From Tethya wilhelma (Eukaryota; Porifera; Demospongiae; Tethyida; Tethyidae): a stretch of 64,000 bases of DNA. The notes below the pieces were generated by a model. That model was not told the DNA's origin. It did no database searches and saw only the letters and a program-made list of their open reading frames with translations. Numbering within the stretch: the stretch's first letter is position 1; each line of letters starts with the position of its first letter. This document shows, in pieces, positions 8,590-20,768 of the stretch. A program made the position numbers and the translations under genes. The stretch lies in contig CAXIPT010000001.1 in assembly GCA_964030475.1 (NCBI GenBank), positions 2,420,449 through 2,484,448 of the forward strand, read 5' to 3'.

Positions 8590-11273
8590 TTATGAATGAG
8601 CTGGTTGTCTTTGTACATTAGCAACTGGAGAAGTAGTCCAATTCTTCGGCATGTACCCAGCACTTTGTCCCGGTAGTGAGGTGAGCCATGGACTGCTTTG
8701 ATAACTGGTATTGGAGTTTCTTCTGGGGAGGATGGGATGAGGAGAACCATTGATAGAGAGAGGAGCCAACTTCTCACTGCTTTCCTCTGACTCTCCACTC
8801 GTTGGAGTCCGATAAAACGTTGATTTATAGTTCTACAAACAAAGTGTGTATGTGTTTTGTTTATAAACAACACTGAACAAAAAAATCCCAAAGTAATACC
8901 GTATAGCTAGAAATATTGACGGTCAAAAAATTTGACGGTTTGCTCCACAGAACGTAAAATAAAAAATATTGATGAATTTAAATTTGACGATTTCCTCGTG
9001 CGCATAATACATTCATATACAGTACCCAAAATATTGGCAGATTTAAATTTGACGATTTGGACCTTGACCGTTAAACCATCAAATTAAAATCCCCGTCAAT
9101 ATTTCCGGCTATATGGTAAATTGTGAGATACACCTTCATATACACAATCCTAAACCTAGAGATCACTCACGGGTTTCTCCACCCAGGAGAATGTGTCTGT
9201 CTCCTCCATCTCTCCCTCTCTGTCTGCAGGCCTCGGTTTGAGGGGAGAAAAGATGACAAACATGGCCCACTGAGGAAGGAGGTACTTGACTGTCTTGTGA
9301 AAGACATAGATCACAGTCATGCCAATGTTGTCGTGAGTCTATAAATAGAGCAAGATGAATGAAATACCATCACTGCCTCACAATGAGACATTCAACATTC
9401 TCTCACAATGGCATGTCCACAGTCGTGTTCATTGGTTATGAGCAAGTAGAGATCGTAAAAGAAAATGATGACTGCAACTACTTCATAGACAATTGCCAAC
9501 CTGTTGGTGGAACAAACAAGTCATCAAGGAACAGATAAACAATAGAATGATGATGTAACAGTCCCTCAACTACAACAGATAGTGTGTCAACATCACTCAG
9601 TGGTAAAATAGATCACACTGTATGAGTAGTCACCATGGAGCTAAATACTACCAGTAAACCATCAACCACACAACAAGTGTTTATGCTTGGTGAGTCAACC
9701 AGGTGGGAGCATGTACCCACATACCACCACAGACTAGACCACATCCACTCACCCCCAAAGTTGTGCCTTCTGGGAGAGTCTGTTTGTTCTCATTGTTCTC
9801 ACGTCATTCAGCTTTCTTTGGATGTAGATGACTGTCAGGAGAAAGAACTGGACCAGTACCAGCTGAGAAGNTGTGTGTGTGTGTGTGTGTTATCACAATT
9901 ATACATTTTTATACAACAGAAGCTTCTACATGATCACTCCATGTTCACACACACAGGTGCATGACATTGTATGTGTAACATGTGTTATAAGCATCTACAT
10001 GGAAGTGTGTTCAACTCACTATCCACCCATCATGTGATGAAACTACCACTACAGCTGATAAGGCAATTGAGACATAACCATGTGTTCACCAGACAAGGGA
10101 AAAGTACCCCAAAAATTCCCAATTGTTACAACTTACTCGTACACTCATGTTGAACATCCCTTAGAGTGGCTCCGGCCCATATCAATGCACCAGTGAAATA
10201 GGCCAGTATTAACAGCAACGCTGGGAACACAATACTGTGTAGGTTTGTGTGTGTGTGTGTGTGAAAGTGAGTACAGACTATTCACATTATACTCCATTAC
10301 CACAAATCCATTGGGAACTTACAAATTAAACACTTTCTCTTTCAAAAGCAACCGAAATGCCCAAGAGCAAAAGTAGTGTGAAATAACCAATATCTGTAAC
10401 AACCACAGATAGATCAACCATGAGTACATAAACACCAAGACCCAATAGCTACTCACCTGGACCAATATCAAGTAGGTATTGATAAAGTCAAAAATGGTGA
10501 CGCTTACATACGCCCAATGAATAATACTATAGAGACAGAACATACACAAGATCACACCACCACAGAATTGTCAAGAGACTGCTTGCAAGTGTCCTTAAAA
10601 CAGTCCCATCCCAACTAAGATGTGAGCAGATAAAACACACAATATCCCTGGAATGCTCAGCATATGAATGGCATAACATCATTGTCTTCGTTGTTTGCTG
10701 AGTTGGCAACACACACATATACAAACAGTTTGTTACCTGAGAAGGCACACCAAGATAGCAACATAGTAGATGATGTACTGGTGTACGGTCTTGGCTCTGT
10801 AGCAGTGGTACTGAATAATCTGTCACCAGTGTATGTGAGCATGAAAATTCATATAAATCCGCCCACTCAAATAATATCTTTGTGGTGGGGAAGCCAGCAA
10901 AACTACACATGTAGTGCACATGGCAAGGTTTTGACAGATACCCACATACACATGTGCAGTACTATAACACACCCTCAATACAACAAACACATTTTTAGTC
11001 TGACACTGGACTTTCTAGAAGATCAATGGTACACACAATACTTTACCCTGACTGTGCACAGTACTCCAGTGATAATTGTAAGCACTAACAGTGGAGAAAT
11101 TCTGTAGGAAGTGAAAAATAGGTTTTCAAAAATTACAAAAAAAAAGATGGTCATCGAATTTACCTCACACAAATTTCAACTCTTCCCTTTGTATAGCACA
11201 AACGGGCGTCATTACTGTTATTATCGAAATCTGAAATGTTATCTGACGCTCCAGAGCCAGGTGTAAACTCCAT
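8590..11273 (-). CDS. Unrecognised multi-pass membrane protein
   Basis: About nine minus-strand exons: 11164-11273 (start MEFTPGSGASDN), 10737-10819, 10457-10526, 10323-10393, 10137-10234, 9753-9862, 9407-9500, 9171-9338 and 8590-8832 (stop at 8590). Six or seven hydrophobic helices are visible, such as YIIYYVAILVCLL, IVFPALLLILAYFTG, LVLVQFFLLTVIYIQ and LAIVYEVVAVIIFFYDLY. A polar Ser/Pro-rich tail of about 100 residues (GESEESSEKL, NSNTSYQSSP) is likely cytoplasmic. The pattern, with a terminal helix reading KYLLPQWAMFVIF before a basic segment, is loosely like the GPR137/TOM1 membrane family, but I cannot confirm that. The phase between the exons at 10137 and 9753 did not resolve and a single N lies beside that intron boundary, so an exon or base may be missing. 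Confidence 0.6.
8897..9118. mobile_element. 222-bp palindromic MITE flanked by TA
   Basis: Ends are inverted copies: CCGTATAGCTAGAAATATTG at the left and its imperfect complement ending GGCTATATGG at the right, each bordered by TA. The arms continue inward with TTTGACGG/CCGTCAAT motifs. TA flanks suggest a Tc1/mariner-type target. It lies in an intron of the 8590-11273 gene. Confidence 0.7.
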
Positions 11274-12058
11274 TGTTCATGGCAGAGATCCTCGAGAACT
11301 TTCGGTGACAGTGCTTGTCGGTGCTTGTGTCACGTTCTGGCCGAATATTTTTTTTTTATAATTATGACGTAAGCTTATAAACTAGGCATGTGCGCAGGCT
11401 TTTTAAAACCTAACACGCATGCGCAAGAACTTAGTGGCAGAGGAAGTAATCAATGTCTGGACAGTTTTTTTTACTGCATCAATTTACTCCAAGTTCTCCA
11501 ATGCTGGGGATATTGATATAGTACTGGTGCATACTTCAGACATACCTCTCACACGTACCCCACGAATAGCAGCCTATACATGTAGTCCTATACATGTAGA
11601 TTCACATGCAATATTATTGTGACCCTTGGTCAAGCTATTCCCGGACATTTACATGCATTGTCAGACAAGGGTAGAAATTTGCAAGAGAGAATTGGCTATG
11701 GCCCAAGTAATGCCACCACTAGACTCTCAAAATGTAAATAAGCTTGTTTGTAATCACATGGTTATCACGGCATGGGTGGACAATAATACTTGTAAATGTG
11801 TTAGCTCTGCTTATTCATCATAGATAATTATATAATACCCCCATGATTTAACCTATGATTGACACATTGTCAGGTGACAGGCAAACCCACCTCTTTTGCA
11901 CACAAACTGCAAAAGTGCAGTGAAGATCGAGGAGGGTATTGCCTATTAATTTGCAAATGACATTCATCGTAATTTCTATGTAAGATTAAAAATTTGCAAC
12001 AACTACTCTCATCTACAACCAGTTCAGTAAACATTAAGCATCATTATTTCATAACAAG
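11274..12058. other. Intergenic region between the multi-pass gene and the lipoxygenase gene
   Basis: No convincing exon on either strand. Just upstream of the 11273 start is a GC-richer stretch with GCATGTGCGCAGGC and ACGCATGCGCAAGAAC (about 11385-11430), resembling NRF-1 sites (GCGCATGCGC), so this is probably the promoter. The remainder is AT-rich without recognisable features. Confidence 0.5.
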
Positions 12059-13607
12059 CTAGGTTGTAATACTGTTGGAGATCTTCTCTGGGATCATGAA
12101 GTCGTAAGCCACATCCAGCTTATCATTCCTCTCACGTATCTCGACAGATATCTCACTGAGACGTTTACGAAACCTTTTTATTGCTTCTTTGACGTTGCTT
12201 TCAGTAAAACGCTCAGATGGGAAATCGCCAAAGTAAACCTACATCAACATGAGATAAACATTACTGCTAAAAGTCGTCAAGCATTAAGAATATCATACAC
12301 GAACAAATACCTCATTGTCGCTGTATTGTGAGAGTGCAAATGTAATAGCTATTTGAGCAATGGCTGTAGCTTTGTCAGGCAGTGTTTCCAGGATTGTCTT
12401 GTAGGTGGACACACCCTTCCCTTCTGGAGGAGGACGCAGTAGAGCACAGGGAGCATTTGGTACGTAACCAAATATGTAGAACTGGCCGAAATTCACAGAG
12501 GTGTGTTGGACAGATGCAGTGAATATGATGGTAGTGGCATGCTCAATGAGTTGATCCTTTGAAGCAATCTCTTTGGGGAAGTCGTGGCCTTGCTTTCCAT
12601 CACGGAATGCAGGGAAGGCATTCGTGTGGATATCAGCTGCCCAACTCTGGATCTCTTGGTCCTGCTTGACATCGTCATCGCTGGCATAGAACTCATTGAC
12701 AACATCACGAGCGTACTGCTCAATGGCACCCCACAGCTTGAGGCCATCATCCCTGTAGTAGTAGCCAGGCAGGAGAGTGGCATCGTGAACACCTCTACGC
12801 TCAACACTATGCTTGATGTTGGTCCAGTGAACGCTGTAGGCAGAGAAGCCACGAGCAAAGAGTTCTCCCTTTCCTTTGCCACCGATTCCAAACCTCTGGT
12901 CGACAATTCCACCATCATTCATCAGTGTCTTGCGACCACGAGAATTGATGGCCATAGTGTAACGAAAGTGAGGGACAAGTAACTTGAAGATGGGGTGGGG
13001 ATCTGGAAGGTTGCGTTGTGTGGCAACACCGTAAGCCTCCAAAACAGCATGACAGGAGAGGTAGTGTGTTACTATCTGATGAAACTGTGTATACAACATC
13101 AGTGATTAATTTGTATCAACCCCAATATTATTTGAATGTACCTGCATGTTTGCACTTTGAAAGTGCATCTTTGCTAGAAGCCAGTCAATCCATCCATCAG
13201 TGGATAGGAAGATGGGATTAGGTATATCCTTCTCTTCCTGTCTGGTGCCCTGTCTCAGTTGTATGGCTATTGGCACCAGTTGTCCACTCAGGTTCACGTA
13301 GAACAGACCAATGGGAGCTGTAAAGTGGCATCCTTCTCTGGCAGTTAGGCCATCCATCATCTCAAAGTTTACAATGTAAACCCGACCAGCCTATATAATG
13401 TGGGGAATTAGAGGAGGAGTCAATAATTATTTAATCATTGGTATAGTCTGTTGGTACACTGGCTGTTTCCTAATCCATATACCTTCATCTCTTCTTCAAG
13501 ACTCATGCCCCGGCAAAGAATGTTCTTCACCATCTCGTTTGTAACATTGAAGTTGGAGGGCAGCTTGGTGCATCTTTCCACCATCATAGGATTCACTCCG
13601 TTCAACA
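12059..13607 (-). CDS. Animal lipoxygenase, C-terminal part only (5' end missing)
   Basis: Lipoxygenases use non-haem iron to add oxygen to polyunsaturated fatty acids such as arachidonate. Exons: 13484-13607, 13142-13390, 12311-13084 and 12059-12238, all in phase. Family landmarks: LNGVNPMMVERCTKLP, PIAIQLRQG, FLSTDGWIDWLLAK, the iron-binding pair in THYLSCH, YYYRDDGLKLW, and the third histidine plus asparagine in QHTSVNFGQ. The residue in INSRGRKTL that separates R- from S-lipoxygenases is glycine, predicting R-type products. The C-terminus is NSITT, so the last residue (whose carboxylate binds iron) is Thr rather than the usual Ile. The PLAT domain and roughly the first 140 residues of the catalytic domain are absent: the first exon found begins about 25 bp from a MARCH6 exon on the other strand. 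Confidence 0.88.
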
Positions 13608-13629
13608 TCTGACGACCTCACACGCACAG

Positions 13630-15369
13630 TCTTGTTCAGTGGCTGAAACACAGTGGGAAAGAGTGAGTTTACAATAGTACCAGTGGTCTTGTATAGCTAG
13701 GCGTATGTAGTGATAGTGCCCATTCCTCTACAGGTTCTGTGAGCTGTGTAAACATCGCTTTGAGTTTGCACCCAGTAAGATACACAATGATATGATGTAG
13801 TCAAACAGCCTCACATACACATGCACATCTGTGTTCACAGTCTATCGCCCTGACATGCCTCGACGTCTTCCTCTCTCTGATATCTTTGGAAGTATTTCAA
13901 GAGGAATTTTAAAGAACCTTCGTCACTGGTTCCATCTTGCCTTTGTGGCTTTCATGTGGCTTGTTATAGTACCGATATGCATCTGTGAGTTGTTTCTGTT
14001 GTTGATTTAGGAACAATAGTGCTATAAACTTTAACTTTAACTCAAGTGCTTTGTGTGTTATGTTCTTTTAGATCGCATCTACCACTTCCTATTGTACGAC
14101 TCTCTTTGGTCTATTGCTAGCTTCCCCATTCAGTTCTTCTCCTTGTAAGTTGACATTGTAAAATCTTTTGACACCTTCTATCCTTTTCTCTCCTGCCATC
14201 GCATCTAAACCACACAATAATATTAATTCTACCAACATTGAATAGAACACTTGTTCAAGTTCTAGCTTGTTTTTTTCTACCTTTATATATAGCTATACTC
14301 ACTATCTACTCTGTATGTTGTGCTGTTGTAGTTTATGTTCCAGGACCTGTATCAGTAGTGCAGATACAGCATTCCTGATGTAAAATTAAATTTTACCTAC
14401 TTACCTTACCGTTTCTCTCTCTGTCCTCTCAGTGAGAACCTCATTCTTGATGACATCTACGGCCTAGTCATTGTCTTCATGACCCTCGTGGGTTTCATCA
14501 CGATAGTGTGGCTCAAAGATCAGCTCATGCATGGAGCAGGACCAAACTGGCTCCAGAGAGACAACCGAGCCATGAACCGACTCCAAGCCCAGGAGGCTCG
14601 TGATGACCTTGATCAGCTTCATCGCCACCTGGCCTACGCCAGTGAGAGAGCCAGGGAGAGACAGCAAGTGCCTGAGAGAGTGGCTGCCGCTGCAGAGCTC
14701 ACTTCTCTTCACAAACTAGTCTCTGAGGAGATGAACACGATTCGCCAACTCCACAGAGAAAGGTTTCTATCCAAGGTGGACGATCTGCGCTGTCGTGAGA
14801 TGGAACTGACCTACGACCTTGGTTTGCCCCACACTCAATACATCTTCCTGTTGAAGAAGGCCAGAAAAACTAAGTACAAGCACAGAAGAGACTGGTACAC
14901 CGAGAAAGCAACAGAATTCATTCGCAACGAAAAGGTAAGGAAGAGCTAGTTAGCGTGGTCCTCCCCCTCCCCTCTCTGGGTGTATGCCAAGGGAGAATGA
15001 TGTAACTTGCTAGAGTGTTAAAAAGTTCTTTAAAATTTCAGCTAAGAGAAGAGCAAGGTCTGCCACCAACGCCTTATGATGCCCAAAAACGCCATCCATT
15101 GGACGTGATCCCTCCTCCTACGAATGAGGAGTTTGGGATGTCCAAAGAAGAGCTACTTGTGATGGAGCTGTATGAGCGGCCTCGTAGGACACTCACTGAG
15201 ACCGAGAGAGACGAGATGACACTAGAGTTGGAGGAGCTGAGACGACAACAGAAGATCATCCTGAGAGAGCACCTGGAGTACCAGAAGATTGTGTGCAAGT
15301 GAGTGCGTTAGGACGGTCTTGGATATGATATTTTTGTACTTGTTATGTTTATTCAGTTTTAACTAGAAA

Positions 15370-15409
<40 letters not shown>

Positions 15410-15731
15410 NNNNNNNNNNNNNNNNNNNNNNNNNNNNNNNNNNNNNNNNNNNNNNNNNNNNNNNNNNNNNNNNNNNNNNNNNNNNNNNNNNNNNNNNNNN
15501 NNNNNNNNNNNNNNNNNNNNNNNNNNNNNNNNNNNNNNNNNNNNNNNNNNNNNNNNNNNNNNNNNNNNNNNNNNNNNNNNNNNNNNNNNNNNNNNNNNNN
15601 NNNNNNNNNNNNNNNNNNNNNNNNNNNNNNNNNNNNNNNNNNNNNNNNNNNNNNNNNNNNNNNNNNNNNNNNNNNNNNNNNNNNNNNNNNNNNNNNNNNN
15701 NNNNNNNNNNNNNNNNNNNNNNNNNNCATAT

Positions 15732-15767
<36 letters not shown>

Positions 15768-16702
15768 CTCTAGCATTCCCTAATATGGTGAAAGAGAGGG
15801 GGCAGAGAGTGGGTGTGGCCAATGATGGAGAGTATCCGGAGGAAGGGAGTGAGTTTGCCATTGCAATGAGTAAACTTCTTCCAGTGGAACAGGAGTGCAT
15901 CAAGAAGATCTGGAAGCTAAAGAGAGAAATCAGAGTATGTTGTTGCTTTTGTTGTTTTCTACTCCTACCTTTACAAGCCATCTCTGTTTTGTAGGCATCT
16001 TCATATCGTGAGCAGGACATAATCCATCGTCAGAATCAGGAAGAGCGACAGCTTCAAGATGAGGCTGAAGTCAGAATGAATCGTTGGTACAACAGACTGC
16101 TGAACAGGCACCAGGACAACCCTGTAAGCACACTTTACCCTTCTAGTAAATGTTCCTGAACTTTAAACTGTTTGCTCCTGTTTAGATGGTTTTGAATGAT
16201 AGAAGAAGAAATCGAAGACGACCTCGTCCTAACATCGGCCGGGCCCTGGCTGCCTTTGCCAGAGATAGACCTCCATGTAAGTCAGTGCACTATGACGTTT
16301 GTGTGTGTGTGTGTGTAGCCTTGTTCCCAGGCTCTTACCTTTGACCTTACACTCACGGTAAGGAAGGAGAGAGCCTGGTTGGAAATATCACGTAAATTTT
16401 GTCATTGATGATGCAAGGGTAGATGTGACCTTTGACCTCTGCCGCTATCGTGCCGTTTTACGAGCGCCTAGCATGAACAACTCGAAAGTAAGTAATTTTA
16501 CTGTACTTACCTTGCTTATTTTCATGGTTTGGGCAGCTTAAATCAATTAGTAGCGTTAGTTCAGAATCGCTGCAGCTTGCAGAGGTCAAAGAACGTGTCT
16601 ACTTTAGTGTCTATCCCCACGTCATTCACGTGATATTTCCGACCAGGCTCTCTCCTTCCTTACCGTGAGTTTAAGGTCAAAGGTGAGAGCCTGGGAACGA
16701 GG

Positions 16703-16739
<37 letters not shown>

Positions 16740-18250
16740 ATGTGTTTTTTTTCTAAAGTGGAATTGAACTTTGATGAGAACCCAGAGGAGCTGTCATGGA
16801 CAAAGGTGAGTGTTACTTTTTCCAATCTCTTTAGATCATGCCATTTGCTCTGTTCACTGTTCACTGCAGTTGCTTGGGTTGGATGGCTCCTTCCGATTCC
16901 TAGAGCATGTCATCTGGATGATCTGTCTCAACTCCACACTCATTGTCACGTTTGGTAAGTCACTCCTCCACTCATCTCAGTATGACCTGTCCTACCCTCA
17001 TAGTGTATGTAACCTGTCTTTCTCTTCCCCTCCCATAGTGTACCTTCCCTACCAAGCCGGCTCCTTGGCTGCCCACCTAGTTTCACTCTGGAGCATTGTA
17101 AGAAGAACTACTCTCTTGTGAGATTACTGTCGCGATTGTTTTTCTCTCCTCTTCTTCCCACCCACAGCTGGGCACTGAGAGGTGGAAGGGAATCATCTGC
17201 ACCTTCATTGGCTACATCATGGCTACAGTCATCATTCTGGGTTTCTATGTATCCTTGTCATTCCTCACACATTCTCATCAGTATTTCATTCGCTGTTTGT
17301 TTTATGTACAGTTGTAAAAATAACTGATAGTAATGATTTCCTGGTGTAGTACATGTTTGTCATAGCACATTGATTGAAGTGATTGAGTGTGATTCCTTGA
17401 CAGGTTGTGTCTGCAGAATTTTGCTGGAAAAGCTAAAATGTTGAAAACTAAGACTTATTTGGGCATATCGTATGTTTCTATCAAGGTATGTGTTTATAGT
17501 GCACATGTTTGTATAAACTGTTGGTATGCAGCAAAGCTAGGTTCATCACATAAAAAATATTGGTGTGCTAACGTAGCATATTAAATGCATATTTTAGTTG
17601 TTTGTTTTTGTTATATATATTATATCAATGCCTTGTATTAGTCGGCAAATTTGAAGCAGTGTTATGCAATACAGCACTAGCCTCGTGAACCAGCAGGGAG
17701 GGACTGGTTCACAAGGCTAATACAGCACTGTTTTGAACCCATTTTAACACTTTGTTTCGTTCTTTGTTTGCCAGGTTGGGTTGATTTTGACGGTGGAGGC
17801 TGGTATCTTTCCTCTCATGTGTGGCTGGTGGATTGACATTTGCTCCTTTGTAAGCCTCCTATCTAAATGCTGCTAGCCTGTCAAATCACTTGTCTTCCTC
17901 TCTCTCTCTCTTTCAGGCACTCTTTGGCTCCACCATGAAGAACAGACACGATAGTGTTGAAAGAGCACCAGGTAATGTTGATTTGACTCTCACTGAATCT
18001 CAATCATCCTTCTCATCCACCCTCCTCTTCTCCAGGGACAGTGATGTTTCTTCACTGGCTGGCCGGCATGATCTTCATCTTCTACCTTGCATCATTCGTC
18101 ATGCTCCTGAGAGAGGTGTTGAGACCTGGTGTCCTCTGGTTCCTACGGAATCTCAACGATCAAAACTTTCACCCTATTCACGAGATGATTGGCCTCCCTC
18201 TTCAACGTCACCTCAGAAGATTCATAATGTCTTGTGTAAGTATAGTTCAC

Positions 18251-18313
<63 letters not shown>

Positions 18314-18314
18314 N

Positions 18315-18350
<36 letters not shown>

Positions 18351-20351
18351 ACTCACTCACTCACTCACTCATGACTGCCCATCAATTCTATCCAGATCAT
18401 GTTTGGTGTGTGTGTCTTTCTGGTGTTATTCCTTCCAAGTCGACTCATCCCACTGCTCTTCAAGAATTTCCTCCCCTACAACCTCACTCTGACCAGTTCC
18501 ATCAGCCCCATCAGGGAGGTGCAGCTAGAACTCATTCTTCTCCAGTTTGTCATCCCAACCCTCCTGGAGCATGGTAACTGCCGGGCTGGTCTCAAGTTCC
18601 TCATCCGACACTGGGCAAGAGTTGCTGCAAGGATATTGTAAGAGCAAAGAGAGTGTGTATCTGTGAGTGTGAGTGTACAGTATGTACTGTCAGTTGTTGA
18701 GCTTTGCCACTCCAGTTAGGTAAAATTCAGGTCACATTTTGCTTGTTTGTTGTGTTTATTTTGCAGTGGATTACAGTCCTATCTTCTTGACCAAGGACAA
18801 ACGGGGGTGAGTAGTACAATCATGTGTCATGTGCAGTCGATTTTACAACGTATCAGAGTGTCACATTCACGACATGTGTGAATCTGCCATCAGGGTGATG
18901 TCGTGGATCTCCATGGTAAAGTGATGACGTCTGTGCCCAGTGGCCCAGCTGAGGAAGACACTCCTGTCCACACTGGACCCCTGCAAGTGCTGGGACCAGG
19001 GTTCCCTCCTTTTAAACCCTACCTCCGACCTCCTCGCTTCTTCTTGAGGGTCAGTATCGTTGAGAATGTGAAATGAAGCAGTATTTTTACCATAGTGGCA
19101 TGTTATGATTGTGATTGTAATATTTCAACAGATTGGTGCGTTCTTGGTCTTCACCATTGTCACGGCTATTCTGTTCAGTTCCGTTCTGATCACTGTTCCA
19201 GGTAGAACGATAGTTTTGTGACACACACACACACACACACACACACCCACACACCACTCACCATCTACAGTGGCTGTTGGCCGCCTCCTAATGCGTCTCG
19301 TGGGTATGACCAACCCTCCTGAGCTCTACACTGCAGCCATTGGTCTCTACGTGCTGTGGCTGGCCATCCGAGTCTCCTCCTCTGTCTACAACTATGTCCT
19401 AATGGGACTCAAGACTCTATTCCGCCAGTCTGGTATATGGACGCTCCAAGCAGGGAAGTGTTTTGTAGCTGGTGTTCTCCTCTTTGTTGTCATCCCCCTA
19501 CTGCTGGGGCACCTCGTTGATCTCCTACTGCTGACACCACTGCGAGTCCCCTCCAATAGGACTCCCATCTTTTACCCGAGCACAGTAAGGAGATTTCCAT
19601 TTTGTTTGATATTGCTTTATGTATGTTGTTGTTGTTGTTATAGGAGTGGGCTTTGGGTCTATTGCACACCAAGTGTGTGTGTGGAGCCATCTGGCTCACT
19701 GACGTGGAGTTCAAACGGACTCTAGACCAGGTTTACCAGGCGGGAGTGAGGAATCTCAACCTGGCCTTCATTGTGAGGGAGGTGGTGTGGCCCGTCATCC
19801 TAGGCCTCTCCCTTTGCATTGCTCTACCTTACGTGTTCTTCATGGGAGCACTGACAACAGTTGGTCAGTTCAGTTGTGTTGGCAATTCCTCAAACTGTTT
19901 TGTTGGCATTCTGTGCCATGACGTATTGTGTGTTGTTTATTGTACAGATTTAGTGAGCTACCAGACAGCTCTCATGCTCTATCGTTACTTCTTTCCATCT
20001 GTGTTGATCATTATTGCTTCTCTTGTTTTCACCGTTGTTGCCTTCAATTCACTCAGAAAGCTCTACAATCACATCAGAAATGAGAAGTAAGCACACACAC
20101 ATTTCACAGTGGAGATCCTGGTACCTTCATCTTGCCAACTTTCCCCCTTGTTTACAAACAATCGAGCATATGGAATTATGAAAATGTTGTTGTGCAGGTA
20201 TCTGATAGGACGTCAGTTGGTGAACTACTCAAACTCCTCCAGTTTCTCTCCTCCTGACCTTGAAAGCAGTGAAGAGAACCCTCACCAGCAACCACAGGAG
20301 GAGGAGGAGGAGGTGCTCATGACACCCGTACAGGAGTCGGGGGAACAGTGA
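13630..20351 (+). CDS. MARCH6: MARCH6 (TEB4/Doa10-type ER E3 ubiquitin ligase), 5' truncated
   Basis: Multi-span ER ubiquitin ligase for ERAD and sterol-enzyme turnover. The first visible exon, 13630-13662, starts inside the RING-CH domain (LVQWLKHSGK); 13734-13774 gives FCELCKHRFEFAP with the last zinc pair; 13841-13984 gives YRPDMPRRLPLSDIF. About 24 exons follow to the stop in 20197-20351. Conserved blocks include LLGLDGSFRFLEHVIWM, GIFPLMCGWWIDICSF, FLHWLAGMIFIFYLASF, LLREVLRPGVLWFLRNLND, LLRVPSNRTPIFYP-type sequence and YLIGRQLVNY near the C-terminus. Between the N-terminal membrane part and LLGLDGS lies a long charged, coiled-coil insert (14530-16280). The first zinc ligands of the RING and the start codon are not found upstream, where a lipoxygenase gene lies on the other strand. 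An assembly gap (15410-15726) falls in an intron. Confidence 0.93.
15410..15726. other. Assembly gap (N) inside a CA microsatellite
   Basis: 317 N flanked on both sides by CA runs in the same orientation, within a MARCH6 intron. The exon after the gap starts at 15766. Confidence 0.98.
16316..16705. mobile_element. 390-bp snap-back element with about 80-bp inverted arms
   Basis: The left arm begins TAGCCTTGTTCCCAGGCTC and runs through ACCTTTGACCTTA and GGTAAGGAAGGAGAGAGCC to about ATATCACGT. The right arm is its near-perfect complement ending GAGCCTGGGAACGAGGCTA. The core is AT/GC-mixed without a reading frame. It lies in a MARCH6 intron next to GT repeats. The arms resemble those of the 39200-39668 element. 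Confidence 0.8.
17678..17719. repeat. Short snap-back repeat TAGCCT...AGGCTA
   Basis: TAGCCTCGTGAACCAG and CTGGTTCACAAGGCTA are inverted around a 10-bp centre. Located in a MARCH6 intron. Same terminal motif as the 192-270, 16316 and 51247 elements. Confidence 0.75.
18256..18345. repeat. CT microsatellite, then CACT repeats
   Basis: About 90 bp of CT dinucleotides with one N, followed by a CACT tetranucleotide run to about 18371. It forms the pyrimidine tract of the MARCH6 intron before exon 18396. Confidence 0.95.
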
Positions 20352-20768
20352 CACTATATTGTCACACTAGCTTTATGCCTATTTTACCAAGACATGCATG
20401 TATACACTGTAGTAACGAACTCATTGTTGATTTACTGATTGCTGCGTATTAATAATTATCATTGTTTAAAGTCACGAGTATGAGTGCACACATTGTTATT
20501 TTTGTCACTTTATCATAACGGCTCACACACATGGATATTAATACCTACTTTAATTATTGTGATTTTTTTAATGATCCTATAAATAACAAGGCATCAAACA
20601 CTAATTTGATGTGACTCATTGTTGCTTGGTACTAGCTGTAATTTAGCAACTGCATGGGTGAAAATTAGGCTATTATAAAGTAAACAAAAACTAACAAACC
20701 AAGAGGTTGGATATATATAATTATAGTGATAAAATATTTTGTGACTAGCTAGATTGATTACTTCATGA
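20352..20768. other. Tail-to-tail intergenic region, MARCH6 / WD40 gene
   Basis: AT-rich 3' flanks of two convergent genes. No reading frame or RNA gene seen. Confidence 0.5.

Noticed and set aside
12584..12982. Plus-strand open frame inside the lipoxygenase exon
   Set aside because: It is the antisense shadow of a strongly conserved coding exon.
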